This document shows positions 14,889-26,042 of a DNA stretch of 64,000 bases, one piece after another. Both the position numbers and the translations under genes were made by a program. The stretch is from Neelides folsomi (taxonomy: Eukaryota > Arthropoda > Collembola > Neelipleona > Neelidae), in NCBI GenBank assembly GCA_034687125.1, contig JAQGBZ010000181.1:60313-124312 (forward strand), given 5' to 3'. The notes under the pieces were generated by a model that saw nothing but the letters and a program-made list of their open reading frames with translations, did not search any database and had not been told where the DNA came from. The first letter of the stretch is position 1, and every line of letters begins with the position of its first letter.

Positions 14889-15515
14889 TTATGACCGTGT
14901 GTGTATGCAATGGTCGCGGCCGCCACCTATGTGCTCCGAGGGAGAGAAATGGCAAGACCTTTTGCATTTAGTTCTCAGCTGACCTGATAGGGGCCACTGG
15001 CCGACCCGGCTCCACCTCTTGGTGAGCTCTAATCCTTTCGCCAAGGTAAACCCCTCACCGCCAACTTCGAACCATGTCATGTGCATCTTGTCAATACCCG
15101 AGTTTGTACTCCGACAGGAGTACTCCGAGGATTTTAAAAATTTGCGTGAATTTGAGTGAAACTATACAAAATGGCATTATAAGAGATGTCGATTTGTGTT
15201 CTGTAGTTAGTCAAAGATCTTCGTTCCTTCTATGCTTTTGAATTTCATTTCATTTTGACATTTTTAATCACTTGGCTCTCTTAAATTATTAATCTATTTT
15301 AATCATTTAAGTAATTACAGATAATGTAAATAACCGAAAATTCAAAATGAAAAGTACAGAAATTCAAAGTTTCCGCATCTTGTCTGCTCTTCCTGATGAG
15401 TGTAACGGGCCACCCCGTTCACCCATCCAAGCAAGTTCAGGGCCCAAAATCTGCTTAACAAGGCAACTCGTGAACACTATCTCTCCCTCAAAGTCAAACT
15501 GGTCAGCCCCACCTG
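14889..15515 (-). other. Two GC-rich open islands, possible exon or old repeat
   Basis: On the minus strand 15086-14889 is open for 65 codons and 15512-15364 for about 50 codons ending in TGA. The second is preceded by a plausible acceptor (ATATAACAG at about 15513-15521) and encodes GGADQFDFEGEIVF, then GPELAWMGERGG. Base composition is far more GC-rich than the surroundings. I cannot link the islands by a phase-consistent splice or recognise a family. They may be a terminal exon whose partner I missed, or remnants of a mobile element. Confidence 0.3.
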
Positions 15516-17006
15516 TTATATATACAATTATATAATGTATACATTGGTATGTAATTAGATGTACTATACCTATATACCAATGGTGCATATAACCAGTAAC
15601 TTACAAATCTCGAGTATGCATTTGAAAGAGATCTTTGCGTCATCTACTAATATTATTTAAATTTTAGCCGTTCGAGCATTCGGATTTGTATTCAAAATAT
15701 TTGATATCCGATAGTTACTGAAGATCCATCATTTATGTATAGATTTCATAGATTTCAAACATTTCAAACTCACAATAGAGGAACATTGAGAGTTGTCTAC
15801 TCTACGTGGTTTTTAGTCCGGAAAGAGCGTAATACTCACTGAGTGAGTATTTCTGGGGTTGTGTGGGGGTAAAAGTTCCACGATTTCATGTCCTTTGGTT
15901 GTAGGAAACATACACGAAGAAGAGGCTCATTGACGACTGAGGACATTTTTCATCTCAACATTATTTCCTCTTGCTCGTTTCACACTTCTATTTAAGTAAA
16001 CAGACATTCAATTTCAATCCATACATTTCAGTTTCTCTATTCCTTTAACTCATTTGTCTTTTATATAGGTATGTACGAGTAGGTACATAGAAAGATGTCT
16101 ACCATACTATCGTTAGAAAGTTAGCTCTTGAGTTCCCGCCTTTTAAAACATCATTTAGATAATCATAATTTAAATCTACTCTAATTAATGGAGTTTCACC
16201 ATATCACAAAGAAGCCCAGAAAGATTGGAAGTTTCCAAAAACTTCACCGAAGATGAGAACCGAATAGAACTTACTTGTTGGTGTTGAGAAATTGATGCAA
16301 ATGTGTTATGGCGCTCCTTCGGTATCTTAAATGATTTCTCAATTGCTTCAAAATTTGTTTGAAAACGATAGTAAAAAACAGAACGGAATTTGTTTGGACC
16401 AGCAGAGGGAGATTCTCAATATATGAGAAAGTGTATGTATGTGGGTGGTTAATTATTACTCACCTTTTGGTTCAAAAGTAGAAAAGAAGAGCAACTAAAA
16501 TGTTGGTTGGATAGCTAAGCGTTGAAGGAACTCAAAAATCCTGGAAATCTTAAAAGAACCCTTTTAGAGAATTTTAAATAAGATTCAAAATGGTATCGAA
16601 AGGGAATCAAAGATTCAAATGTAGAAATCAAGATATAAATATTTGTTTCTCCCTACTTCTTTTCGGTTGAAAAGGTAAGGAGGAATTAAGGACTTGACTT
16701 TATTCACCAACATACTTCCACTCACTGAGAAGAATTTGAAGGATTTATTTTGGTCTTCCCAATCTCAACCATGCTTTTATATCCTTGTGCAGTGTGTTGA
16801 TTCATAAATAGTATTGGGAAATGGAAACTGTTTGGAACAATAACTTGAGTAGATTTTATGAACCATTTCATTGCTTTAAATTCCTTCAGATTAACTTGAT
16901 AAGATATGCACAATCTTTATCCGATTTATTGATCTGAAGGTCCCAAACGTATCAATGATACAAAAAGAAAACCATAAAAGAAATTTTCATTGCTGCTATT
17001 TTTATA

Positions 17007-17110
17007 TACAGCGTGTTTAAGAGTTAGCCCGGTTTTTTCAACAAGGTGTAACTTTTGAAAATGCTATGGAGAAATTAATAAAAACCGAGTTAACTCTTAA
17101 ACACCCTGTA
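17007..17110. mobile_element. 104-bp MITE with Tc1/mariner-like ends
   Basis: The left end reads TACAGCGTGTTTAAGAGTTA and the right end is its near reverse complement, ending AACACCCTGTA. The arms continue into CCGGTTTTT and AAAAACCG. TA dinucleotides flank both ends, as expected of TA-target transposons. No coding capacity. Confidence 0.8.
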
Positions 17111-17299
17111 TATATGTATTAAGTACAATTTATGAAAAATATTTTGATCGGTTTATATATTTTGACTAGGAGATAGAAATACATAAATACAAGGAGATCC
17201 AGAGTTTGTTCGTTTTATTTATCAATAATTAATTGAAAAACGAAGCTCTAAACCATTCTGTACAAATGTATTTCCATTTTGTACATTATATAAACTCAC

Positions 17300-17590
17300 C
17301 ATCACAGCAAATGTATGGTATTAAGAGTGATTTATTATTAATATACATATTTTAGTGTTTTCGTTGTGTAGTGTTATTATGAGAAATGAGTTTTTTAAAT
17401 TTACAATCCCATCATCTTTAATTCAGCAAATTGAAGCAAAGGTACGATTATAATTATTCATATTCTTAAATTGTTAATTAAATATCATTCCATAAGAGTT
17501 AAAATTTTAATTAGTTGCTAAGAATAATTAAATTGGAAATAAATCGAACTGTTCTTATCAAAATCCAATAGTAGAATAAGGATCTTTGGG
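17300..17590 (-). repeat. Dispersed repeat related to the element at 48925-49355
   Basis: Read on the minus strand, the block CAGTTCGATTTAT, then TTTAATTATTCTTAGCAAC, matches 48955-48990, and the block ending near 17340 around GTGTTTTCGTTG matches 49205-49225. The two copies are in opposite orientation. Confidence 0.55.
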
Positions 17591-18578
17591 AAAAGTTAAA
17601 CGAAAAGGAATTCAATTCTCTATAAATTAAATAATAATTAATAATAAAGGCCTTTTGTGAGTAATTTGTAAATCAAGTTTATAAGACACGAGTCTTTTTT
17701 ACCAATTAAACAACATTTAACCAAAATTCACAAGGTTAATCTTTCAATCGATATATTATTAACATAAAATGTATTTGTAAGTTTTTTGTATAGTAAGTGC
17801 CTCAAATTTGTAAATTACGATGCTAGGCGAGGGATGGAACCTTTAATGTGCTATGCTGAATAAAAGGAAAGCTCGAAAGTAAATACGCAAACTGATTTGT
17901 CATCTAGTGGCACTGAATGTAAACTTTTCTGTAGTATATTTAAAGCCAAACTATTGCCGAAAAATTTACGCGAACGCTAGCGGCACCCTTTAAATCCCAA
18001 AAATAATTATTCTTAGCAACAACGAAAATCTTTAACTCATTTGGCTTCATATAATATTAATTATGGATTCAATAAAAGAATAATTAGATTAGGTTTGTTT
18101 CATACAATTAGTATAAATAGAATAATTTCTAGGGGCTTCAAAGTATATATAGAGTGGAAGTGGAAACGACTTCTCGTTAGAAGGACGCTACCTTGATATT
18201 CGTAAACAATACCATGCGGATTTAGACTGAAACTGGACACAGTAATTAATTATTTGGAAATCTACATGGACAGGTAGGCCACGAGAGACTGCATTTTTAC
18301 TCTTATTAGTTGTTTTGTTAGTATTTCTAATCGGTAACACTGTTATATATGCACATACATACATAAATATATAATATGTATGTTTGTTCCATTTTCCTTT
18401 ATAATATTTCATAATTAATTTTGCCAAATCTTTCATACAGTTGAATTCGCACACCGTTAGTTTCATTATTTTTTCTAGTAATTAGTAAATTAATAACAAT
18501 TATTTTATTTATTTACATAAATATAATATTACAATTTATATCGATCATCACAATATAATTACCACCCCGTTGCATATG

Positions 18579-18852
18579 TATTGGCAAAATCTCTGGTTCG
18601 ACTACCTTCCTTTCTTTCCTCGATGCTCTCTCTCTTTCTCCCTCCTCATCATTTTTTCATTCTTAAATGGGGAAAGGAAAATCAACCCCGCAAGAATTAA
18701 CTAATTTAACTAGGATAAAATATGCAGAAAATAAAAGTGTAATTGAAATTAAGAATGATCTCAGTAATCAGGTTAGCCAGGAGTAAACTAAATTAAAAGA
18801 TAAAAAACTATAACTTTGAGAAAAAGCAAGGTAGAGACGCTTATTGCCAATA
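18579..18852. mobile_element. 274-bp inverted-repeat element with target duplication
   Basis: The ends are TATTGGCAA and TTGCCAATA, flanked on both sides by CATATG (18573-18578 and 18853-18858). The sequence formed by joining the two flanks occurs uninterrupted at 19538-19576, from ACCACCCCGTTG to ATATCTAAAAGG. This looks like an empty site and fixes the insertion boundaries. No open frame of note inside; non-autonomous. Confidence 0.75.
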
Positions 18853-18898
18853 CATATGTGATAGAGATATCTAAAAGGCAAAATAATAAACGGCAAAT

Positions 18899-19050
18899 CC
18901 AAGTTAGCCGAAGGCCGACTTCCAAGATAGCCGAATAGCCGACGTTTTTCTTTAAGCATTACAAGCCCTATCTAATCTCCAAGTTAGCCGAAGATCCGAC
19001 GTCCAAGCTGGCCGAATTTTAGACCAGCCGACGTTCAAGATAGCCGAATT
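18899..19050. repeat. Five-unit minisatellite, about 24 bp per unit
   Basis: Units begin at about 18899, 18922, 18979, 19003 and 19035 and follow CCAAGNTAGCCGAA then CCGACGT. Spacing is 23 to 33 bp, with a 33-bp interruption after unit 2. The array is more GC-rich than its surroundings. Confidence 0.65.
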
Positions 19051-19330
19051 TATTTTATTAATAGCGTTAGTGGCGCAGAATATAGCTACATTTAAGGTAG
19101 ATGTTTCATATTGCCCTATAGATGTTGCAGAATTCCCCGTAATTTCTATTTCTATAAAAATTTAATAAAATTATTCAAAATCATTATCCAGAACTAAATC
19201 ATCCTAACTTTTTAAAATAGATTGATAGTTATCATCGTCGATAGAATGAATTAAATTGATCAAACTAATTTTACGAGTTATTTAAAAGACCAATCTGTAC
19301 TACTGTTTTAAAAAAATCTAAAAAGAATCG

Positions 19331-20045
19331 TTGCGATGTCATTTTTTCATTACTTTTTCAAATGTCGTCATTTATTATCTCATACATTCCCGTTTCGTTT
19401 CATAGTTACGTAAATGCAGATTTAAAGAAATTTGGCCGTAAACTGGTATGAAGGTTTTTCGCGGATATCTTATCAATTATAGCCATTTATTTGACCAATG
19501 AAGTACTTTTACCAAAGTTATTATAGATATATTAAGTACCACCCCGTTGCATATGTGATAGAGATATCTAAAAGGTCCTATTTAAAAAATCAAATAAATT
19601 TTAATGCGTTTCTAGAAGTTTTTAAGATTTATTATACTTACTTTCGGCAAAATTACAAAGATAAATAAAATAGTAATACATAATTGTTATTATTGAGTAA
19701 ACACTTGATTGAGCATGATTTTTTTATGTAACAACACAACATAGCCTTCATTAGACAGTTACCCAATGCAAGATTTGGTTACAAGTGGAACATAAGTCGC
19801 AAATATAGTTTAATATACTTTAATTTTTAATTATTTTAATTATTTACCAAACAATGCATTACCATAAAAGTACTTCATTGGTCAAATAAATGGCTATAAT
19901 TGATAAGATATCCGCGAAAAACCTTCATACCAGTTTACGGCCAAATTTCTTTAAATCTGCATTTACGTAACTATGAAACGAAACGGCAATGTATGAGATA
20001 ATAAATGACGACATTTGAAAAAGTAATGAAAAAATGACATCGCAA
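19331..20045. mobile_element. Foldback element with 181-bp near-perfect arms
   Basis: Left arm 19331-19512 and right arm 19865-20045 are reverse complements, with one clear mismatch (CATTCCCGTT against CATTGCCGTT). The 352-bp centre is unique here apart from the 39-bp motif shared with the 18.5-kb insertion site. No long open frame. The near identity implies recent duplication or correction between arms. The right arm ends 56 bp before the ATG of the small membrane protein gene. I found no clear target duplication. Confidence 0.85.
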
Positions 20046-20101
20046 TCATTTACTTATCATTTCATTCACCCATCGAAGTCGTGGTAAAACATTTGATTTT
20101 A

Positions 20102-20510
20102 ATGAGAGCTGCTTTAATTTTTATGTTCTCAGGCCTCGGCCTACTTATAGCCCTTGTAAGTTTTCTAAACTCACAATAATTCAAAAATAAAATTTGTTAA
20201 ATAATAATTTTATAAAATTTATTTATTTTTAGGTCATTAGTTTAGGTATTATTATTGCGATCAAATATTATAAAGAAGGTTGGTTTATCTTATCATTTTT
20301 CATTTTAATATATTATTAACACAATGTTAAACAAATAAAATAACTTTGTTTAAATTTTTCAAAGGACTTAAAATGAAGAGTTTGAAATCAAAAAAAAATA
20401 TCTTTGGATCCCCTATAATTCCATCACTTTCGAAGATTGAACAAATTAATAATAACGATTATCCTCTTTCATCAGTTCAAATTGAAAATGAACACAATAC
20501 CGTATTATAG
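20102..20510 (+). CDS. Small single-pass membrane protein, 81 residues, unknown function
   Basis: Three exons, 20102-20155, 20233-20278 and 20365-20510, join in frame with GT-AG introns of only 77 and 86 bp, ending in TAG. Residues 1-30 form one hydrophobic stretch (MRAALIFMFSGLGLL, then VISLGIIIAI) followed by KYYKEG and the basic KMKSLKSKKN. The tail of about 45 residues is polar and rich in Asn and Ser. The pattern fits a signal-anchored protein with a short cytoplasmic tail, or a secreted peptide precursor if the hydrophobic part is cleaved. I recognise no family. Support comes from phase-correct splicing and the clean hydrophobic profile, not homology. Because the ORF pieces are tiny, gene finders may miss it. 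Confidence 0.6.
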
Positions 20511-22184
20511 TAAATTGAATAATATCCAAGCTTTGCGGAGAGGCAACTAATAGTGAGATTATACAAAAGTGCGATTATAATGTTAATATATTAAATCATC
20601 TTTACACACAATAAATGTATGGAAAAACCAATAATTTTATAATAATGAGCTTTGATGTTAATACGTAGCTCTAATTTCAACAAATGTATTAAAATATAAT
20701 TAAAATTTGATTAAAGATTTCTAACTTTTACATACAAAATTACATTGTATTTTATATCGCTAAATCTCAAAATTTTTCGTAAGAGTAACCGTCCCATGAC
20801 CATGTCGATAAAGTTTCCAACTATATAGACCGCTTGTACATAATACACTTCTATTTAATGTGCCTTATCGCTATTGGTGGGCGAATGAAATCGTAAATAC
20901 ATTGGACGGTCTGTCATACAATTGGCATTCAAAAACAAAGGTTGGTTGTTATATTTAACAACTTGTTAAAAAAATACAAGGAAAAATCAATTGAAATTAT
21001 AAGTAATATTTGCCCAAAACTTTAACTATACTAAAGTGATTAAACGTAAATTTCTAAATCTATATAATTTAAAATAGCACTAACAATATGTAAATTAATG
21101 TTAAAAACCGTAAGAGAAACTGTAAATTAAACTCATATTATTGACCTCAATAAAGAATTCTTAATTTGTGAGTCTTTCGCTGAAAGATGTAAGTGCAACA
21201 AAAAGAGATAGCAGAATTGTTTACACTGACTTTGAGTAAGAAATATGAAATGAAAGATGAAATAAATTTTAATACAAGTATACAGTGTAATTTTAGAGTT
21301 ATACTACTAGAATATAGATTATATCAAATTTCGAAAGTTGCTATTTAGGTAAAAAAAACTTTTTGTTACATATTTTATATCTTTATGATGTACCTAGGTA
21401 GGTTAATATACTTTTAATTCGATTCGTAATGTAGTACAGTAGTATCATGAATGTCATAATATCACATATAATTTTATTACATCCGACAATGCATAAAATA
21501 CAAAAACGTCACTTTTTAAATTTATGATAAATATAATATACTGTTATTTAAGGATCATATCTATATAAATACATTTTGTCAAATTAATCAAAAGCATATT
21601 TTGCTCTCACATGTGATTAATAATTATTTAATAAGATAATTTAAAAAATACTCATTGACCTTGATCTGTAGATTCATTTTGACATATAACACATAAATAA
21701 TGTAAGAATTAATGTTTTTTAAGTTCGTATAATAATTTATTAAGGCAATGGCATTTAAAACCATTGTTGTAAAACGAGAGCTTTACAGGTAAATATGGAG
21801 AACATGATCACTGTCGCATAGGAAGAATCAAGGCTAGACATTGTCACAACAGTCACAATTATCACGAAATGCAAGTACATACAAGAAGATATAAATATAA
21901 ATAACTCAGGTGAAAAATTAAAGTCCTGTACTTATATAACAAAGGTTATATGAGTGTCTAAATGCATCTAAGAATATATAAGTAAAGAGGTCAGGGTGTC
22001 AAATAATGAATTTATCATGTGTTCCGGGGTGGTTGCCCTTCTTTCCATTGGAGAAGAAGATGAGGTGAATGATAAGATAAGAGGAAATAGAAATCGTCTC
22101 GGTCCAGCGAATCCCAAAAGGGAACCAGCGGATTCTTCTAACGTGTCCATTCTCAACCGAACTCACAATTACTCCACATCTAAA
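20511..22184. other. Intergenic, nothing recognised
   Basis: AT-rich sequence between two small plus-strand genes. A possible polyadenylation signal AATAAA for the upstream gene lies near 20610. The last 180 bases before 22185 are open and less AT-rich and are probably the 5' leader of the next gene. Confidence 0.5.
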
Positions 22185-23070
22185 ATGTCTCTCAACGTTT
22201 TTCTCATTCTTCTAAATATCATCTTTTATTCTCAAGCCTCCAGACTCGGTAAAATGATTTTAAATTATAAAAAAATATTAGAATATAAAAATCAGCTTTT
22301 TATTAAGATCACTTTAACTAGAATTATAATAATATTCGAAGTGATTTTTAATTTAATGTTTTATAATCAATATAGAATAAATAAATCTCAATGAATTCAA
22401 TATTTTAGAGCGGCAAAGTTCAATTGTTCCACCGGTGAGCTTAGAAGAATCCCCAAGAATTCGAACCCTTACAAGAGAGACATGTTCAAAATTGCAACAT
22501 GAGGTTCAAAAAGCGATTATTTTACATAATTGGGGTTTCGAGAATTTAAAATTCCAACAACGGCTTAAACGTTCGCCGAAATATATCGTCACAATCCAAG
22601 TAATTCGTCCTCAACATGAGCCAATTGTGGAATTGTCGTGTTCCCAAAGAGGAATTAAAGGCCTTCCTTCCCTTGAATTCGCATTCCATGAAACAAGATT
22701 CACAGCAGATTCAGTTCGTCTTTTTGATATCAATTCCATTTTCCCGATTCATACTGGGTCGATGAGTGTAAAATTAAAGTTGGACACCTTAGTAATTTTA
22801 TTGGATAAAACAAGCCAAGACATCCGGAGGCCTCCTAATTCAAATATCCCAATAAGCATTAATGAAGTTTTCTTCACGAGGGCCGCAGATGCCGGAGTAT
22901 TTGCAAAAGAACATCGCGATGATGGAGCTGAACAATTGCTTGACATTGAGAAGGAAATAGAAACGATTTTCACTGGCAGAATTCGCCCAGACGTTCATAA
23001 TCAAGTGAAAAATATTGTTACTGAGACCGTGAAGAATTATATTCTCACGCAAAACATTATTAAGTTTTGA
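22185..23070 (+). CDS. Secreted protein, 241 residues, unknown family
   Basis: Two exons, 22185-22248 and 22409-23070, join in phase 1 across a 160-bp intron (donor CTCG|GTAAAA, acceptor TATTTTAG|AG). The ATG at 22185 opens a clear signal peptide, MSLNVFLILLNIIFYSQAS. The mature part contains CSKLQHEVQKAII, an RxKR-like site (QQRLKRSP at about residues 63-70), a CSQRGIKGLP segment and a C-terminal stretch rich in Asp, Glu and Lys. There are two cysteines in the mature chain and no further membrane span, so it is probably secreted. An AATAAA signal follows at 23212. An upstream in-frame ATG at 21996 exists but would place the signal peptide internally, so I chose 22185. I do not recognise the family. 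Confidence 0.75.
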
Positions 23071-24504
23071 GTTTTATAATTTTATAATTGCGTAAACAAA
23101 TGTCCCATTATTTTTATTTACATTAGGATATTGTATAGATCTCTCATTCGAGAAATAATATTAAAATATTTGATTATTTTTTATTGTGAGTTTTTTAATA
23201 TGATATTTTTTAATAAATAAATTTTGATTCATATTCTAATTTTGTATTTTAATATAATTATTTTTTTGAAAAGTAGTTAAAATATTTTAAGTACATTTCA
23301 ATCTTAAACGTCGATTTCCAAGCCATGAAAAATACGTGCCCATGGATCATCAAATCACATATGATGACGTTTTTATGCAGTAGTGTAAAGCAACTTCATT
23401 TACTTTCCTTTCCCCGGGTAAATTATATTTGTATATTAAATATTTTAAATGTTAACAATTTAGCCATCACTTATTATTGGCTTCCTAAACAACAATTTTA
23501 CTTGGAACACCATGGTGATGCATACTGATCTGTGTGAGCAGTTTAGGAAGGAGATTCCTAAAAATCTCATGCCACAAGGCAGATGTGTTATAATCTATTG
23601 TTTCTCTGCTCGGCTCTATATTTGAAATAACCGCATATTTTTTTCTAACGTTACCAAAAAGAAATCATGTTACATTCGATTAAAGTTTGGCAAAATCACA
23701 ATTATGTATGTTCTATGATTTATTTTAATTTAATCAAATATTAATTTATCATGTAATTATTTCAATTCTAAAAATAATGAGCGAAAACATGAAAAATAAA
23801 AAAATGGGAATTGAAACATTTACCTTTATTGTTAATTGGCAATTTTCTAATTGAATTTTTGAATAATAGGTATGTTTAAATGTTAATGCTTAATCTCTAA
23901 CGCTGGTATTCAATTTATGCTTTTAATTGGTTGATATAATAAAAAATTACTTTTTGATTACTTAACTTTAAGCATTCTAAATCCCGCTCAAAAATAACAA
24001 ATGTTTATTGTTATTTTTCTATTGGGCATTATGAAACAATGGTCAATTATAACATTATATTTCTCGCGACGTTACCGGTCAAAGTTCGTACGTAACTTAC
24101 ACTGGAGAATATATTAAAATTTTTAGAAAAATTCCCCCATCGGAAAATTTACGCAGCTATGCTAATTTAAATTTAAAATGTTTGACTATTTGGGTTTTTC
24201 AACTTTAAAATAATTCTAATTTGAAAACTAAACATTTTGCATATGTCGAAATAATTCAGAACTAAAGAGAATACTTATTTTTACTTTCCAAAATCAACTT
24301 TCAAAAAACCCTAACTTGAAAACTAAACGCTTTGCATATACCGAATTTCAATGTAAAGAGGATATTCCATTTAACTTGTATTAAAAAATTTAGAAAAATT
24401 ACTCCTTTGGAAAATTAATGCTCTTGATTTGATATCAAAATATTTAGCTATTTTCATAATTATTCTACAATATTCTGAGGTAAAGAAATGCTTTGTAAAT
24501 AGGG

Positions 24505-24555
24505 GAAAGAGACTGCAATGGGCCGCAAGGCCTGCGCGGTTGGGATGATAACATC
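24505..24555. repeat. Dispersed GC-rich repeat, copy 2
   Basis: The reverse complement of this stretch matches 14690-14745, sharing CGCGCAGGCC and GGCCCATT in the same order and spacing. Confidence 0.6.
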
Positions 24556-24671
24556 ACAATCTCACCAATGTACATATATGAATAATTAAAATACGACGCA
24601 ATGAAATGCTAACCATTTCATTCAAATCGATTTTTAAATATATAGCTTTTAATATAATCATCGCAACATAT

Positions 24672-24895
24672 AAATGGCCCTATCCACGATAGGGGTAAAA
24701 TTTATTTGTCATGGGTATTTTATATGCATTATTCATAACTGTTCACGGAGAATATTTTTGTTTCTCTGATATACCCCTTCAATCCTTGTACTTTAGAAGA
24801 TATAAAGAAATCGTGTGTATTTTAGATGTCGCTAAGTTTAGTTCGTACCACTATTGAGACAAATAAATTTTACCCCTATCGTTGAATGGGCCAAA
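24672..24895. mobile_element. About 220-bp MITE
   Basis: The terminal inverted repeats share CGATAGGGGTAAAATTTAT followed by TTGTC, preceded by TGGCCC on both arms. The centre has no coding capacity. Confidence 0.7.
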
Positions 24896-25389
24896 TGATA
24901 AACCATTATTAATATAAACCATTATTATTAATATTATTAAAGCTGATCAAACATCTAAATATAATTATAACATATCACTATCACCAAATGAAATTATAAT
25001 ATCATTTATACTTTCCAAAGTTGTTTAATCTAAACTTTTTCAAAATATTTTTATATTTCCAAGTCATTTTTTATTATTACATTTATTGATACACTCTAAT
25101 TGTAAAGAGCCCATTATTTGTCCAAATTAGTTAATTATCGTTAATAACTAGTTAAACAAAGTCCATTTTTAAGAATCAAGAGTCGAAATGGTAAAGAAAA
25201 TTTAATTTCCCATTCAAAATGTGTATAAAAGGTATATAAAAAAGATGATAGATCTTGAGTTATCAGTTTATCAGTAAGCGAAGCAGAAAACTTACTCCAA
25301 GTTTAGCACGAAATTAAGCAAAATTTAACAACATTTTATCAAAAATGACTTCGAATTGTTTTTAATAATGCGATTATAAACAAATAATA

Positions 25390-25546
25390 TACTCTCCAGA
25401 CGCCGAACCAATGAAGTTCCCGGGTCTTAGAATTTGAATAAGATTGTTATAGTTTTATTCTATAGCAATTAAAAATTAAAATTATTTAACTCTAATTCAA
25501 ATTCAAAACCCGCGAAATGCATTTGCTCAGCGTCTGGAGAGTATTT
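25390..25546. mobile_element. About 157-bp MITE with TACTCTCCAGACGC ends
   Basis: Left end ATACTCTCCAGACGC and right end GCGTCTGGAGAGTAT are inverted repeats, and similarity continues inward through AATGNANTTC, CGGGT and GAATTTGAAT for about 50 bp. The outer TACTCTCCA is shared with the element at 48128-48394. Confidence 0.75.
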
Positions 25547-26042
25547 GAAATTTTTACGACTATTGAAAATTAAAGGTTGTAGCAGTAAAACAATAGCATC
25601 ATATATATCGTGTTTGATCAGCCTTAGAGTAATAAATATACTCTTGATTATGGAAAATATGCGTTAGGTTTATGCAAAAGCCTTTGATTGTTATTAATAA
25701 TTAACATGAATACTCCTGTTATTTTGTTTATTTTCATTTTCAAATTTAAATTCAAATAAAATATTTCTAAGATATAAATGAAATTCAATTGTATTTTATA
25801 ATTTAATAATATTTAAAAAAGACGTTTAAATGTATGGTGACATAAATATATAATATAAACATATGTGAATATATATAAAAGCTGACTATAGAAAAGATAA
25901 AATATATTTCCCCGTAGAACCTCCCTTAAATTTGTCCATGATCCTTTGTAAAATATCTTGAAAGCTAGGACGTATGCGCGAAAAAATATATCTTTCGATT
26001 TCATATTGAGCATTTCTAGTATTTCTTCGTTTTACGTGGACG

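Larger units (their letters stand above)
13301..20101. other. Intergenic region with 5' leader and dispersed repeats
   Basis: Upstream of the Sidestep-like ATG the first few hundred bases are probably its 5' untranslated region and promoter, but no TATA or initiator can be fixed. The rest holds the separately listed GC-rich islands, MITEs, minisatellite and foldback. A segment near 16110-16145 matches the reverse complement of 26753-26795, around CTCTTGAGTTCCC, so it is another dispersed repeat. I see no gene that I can support. Confidence 0.5.
23071..26042. other. Intergenic with MITEs and a diverged tandem duplication
   Basis: Besides the listed MITEs, two diverged copies of a unit of roughly 250 bp lie in tandem from about 24110 to 24500; both start near TTTAGAAAAATT and contain TTGAAAACTAAAC and TTTGCATAT. 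A second copy of the GC-rich dispersed repeat is at 24505-24555. No gene seen. Confidence 0.5.

Noticed and set aside
15040-15080. GGTTCGAAG on the minus strand, resembling a tRNA T-loop / B box
   Set aside because: No acceptor stem, A box or cloverleaf can be drawn around it.
22749-23052. Minus-strand frames opposite the secreted-protein exon
   Set aside because: Shadows of the plus-strand coding exon, which has signal peptide and splice support.
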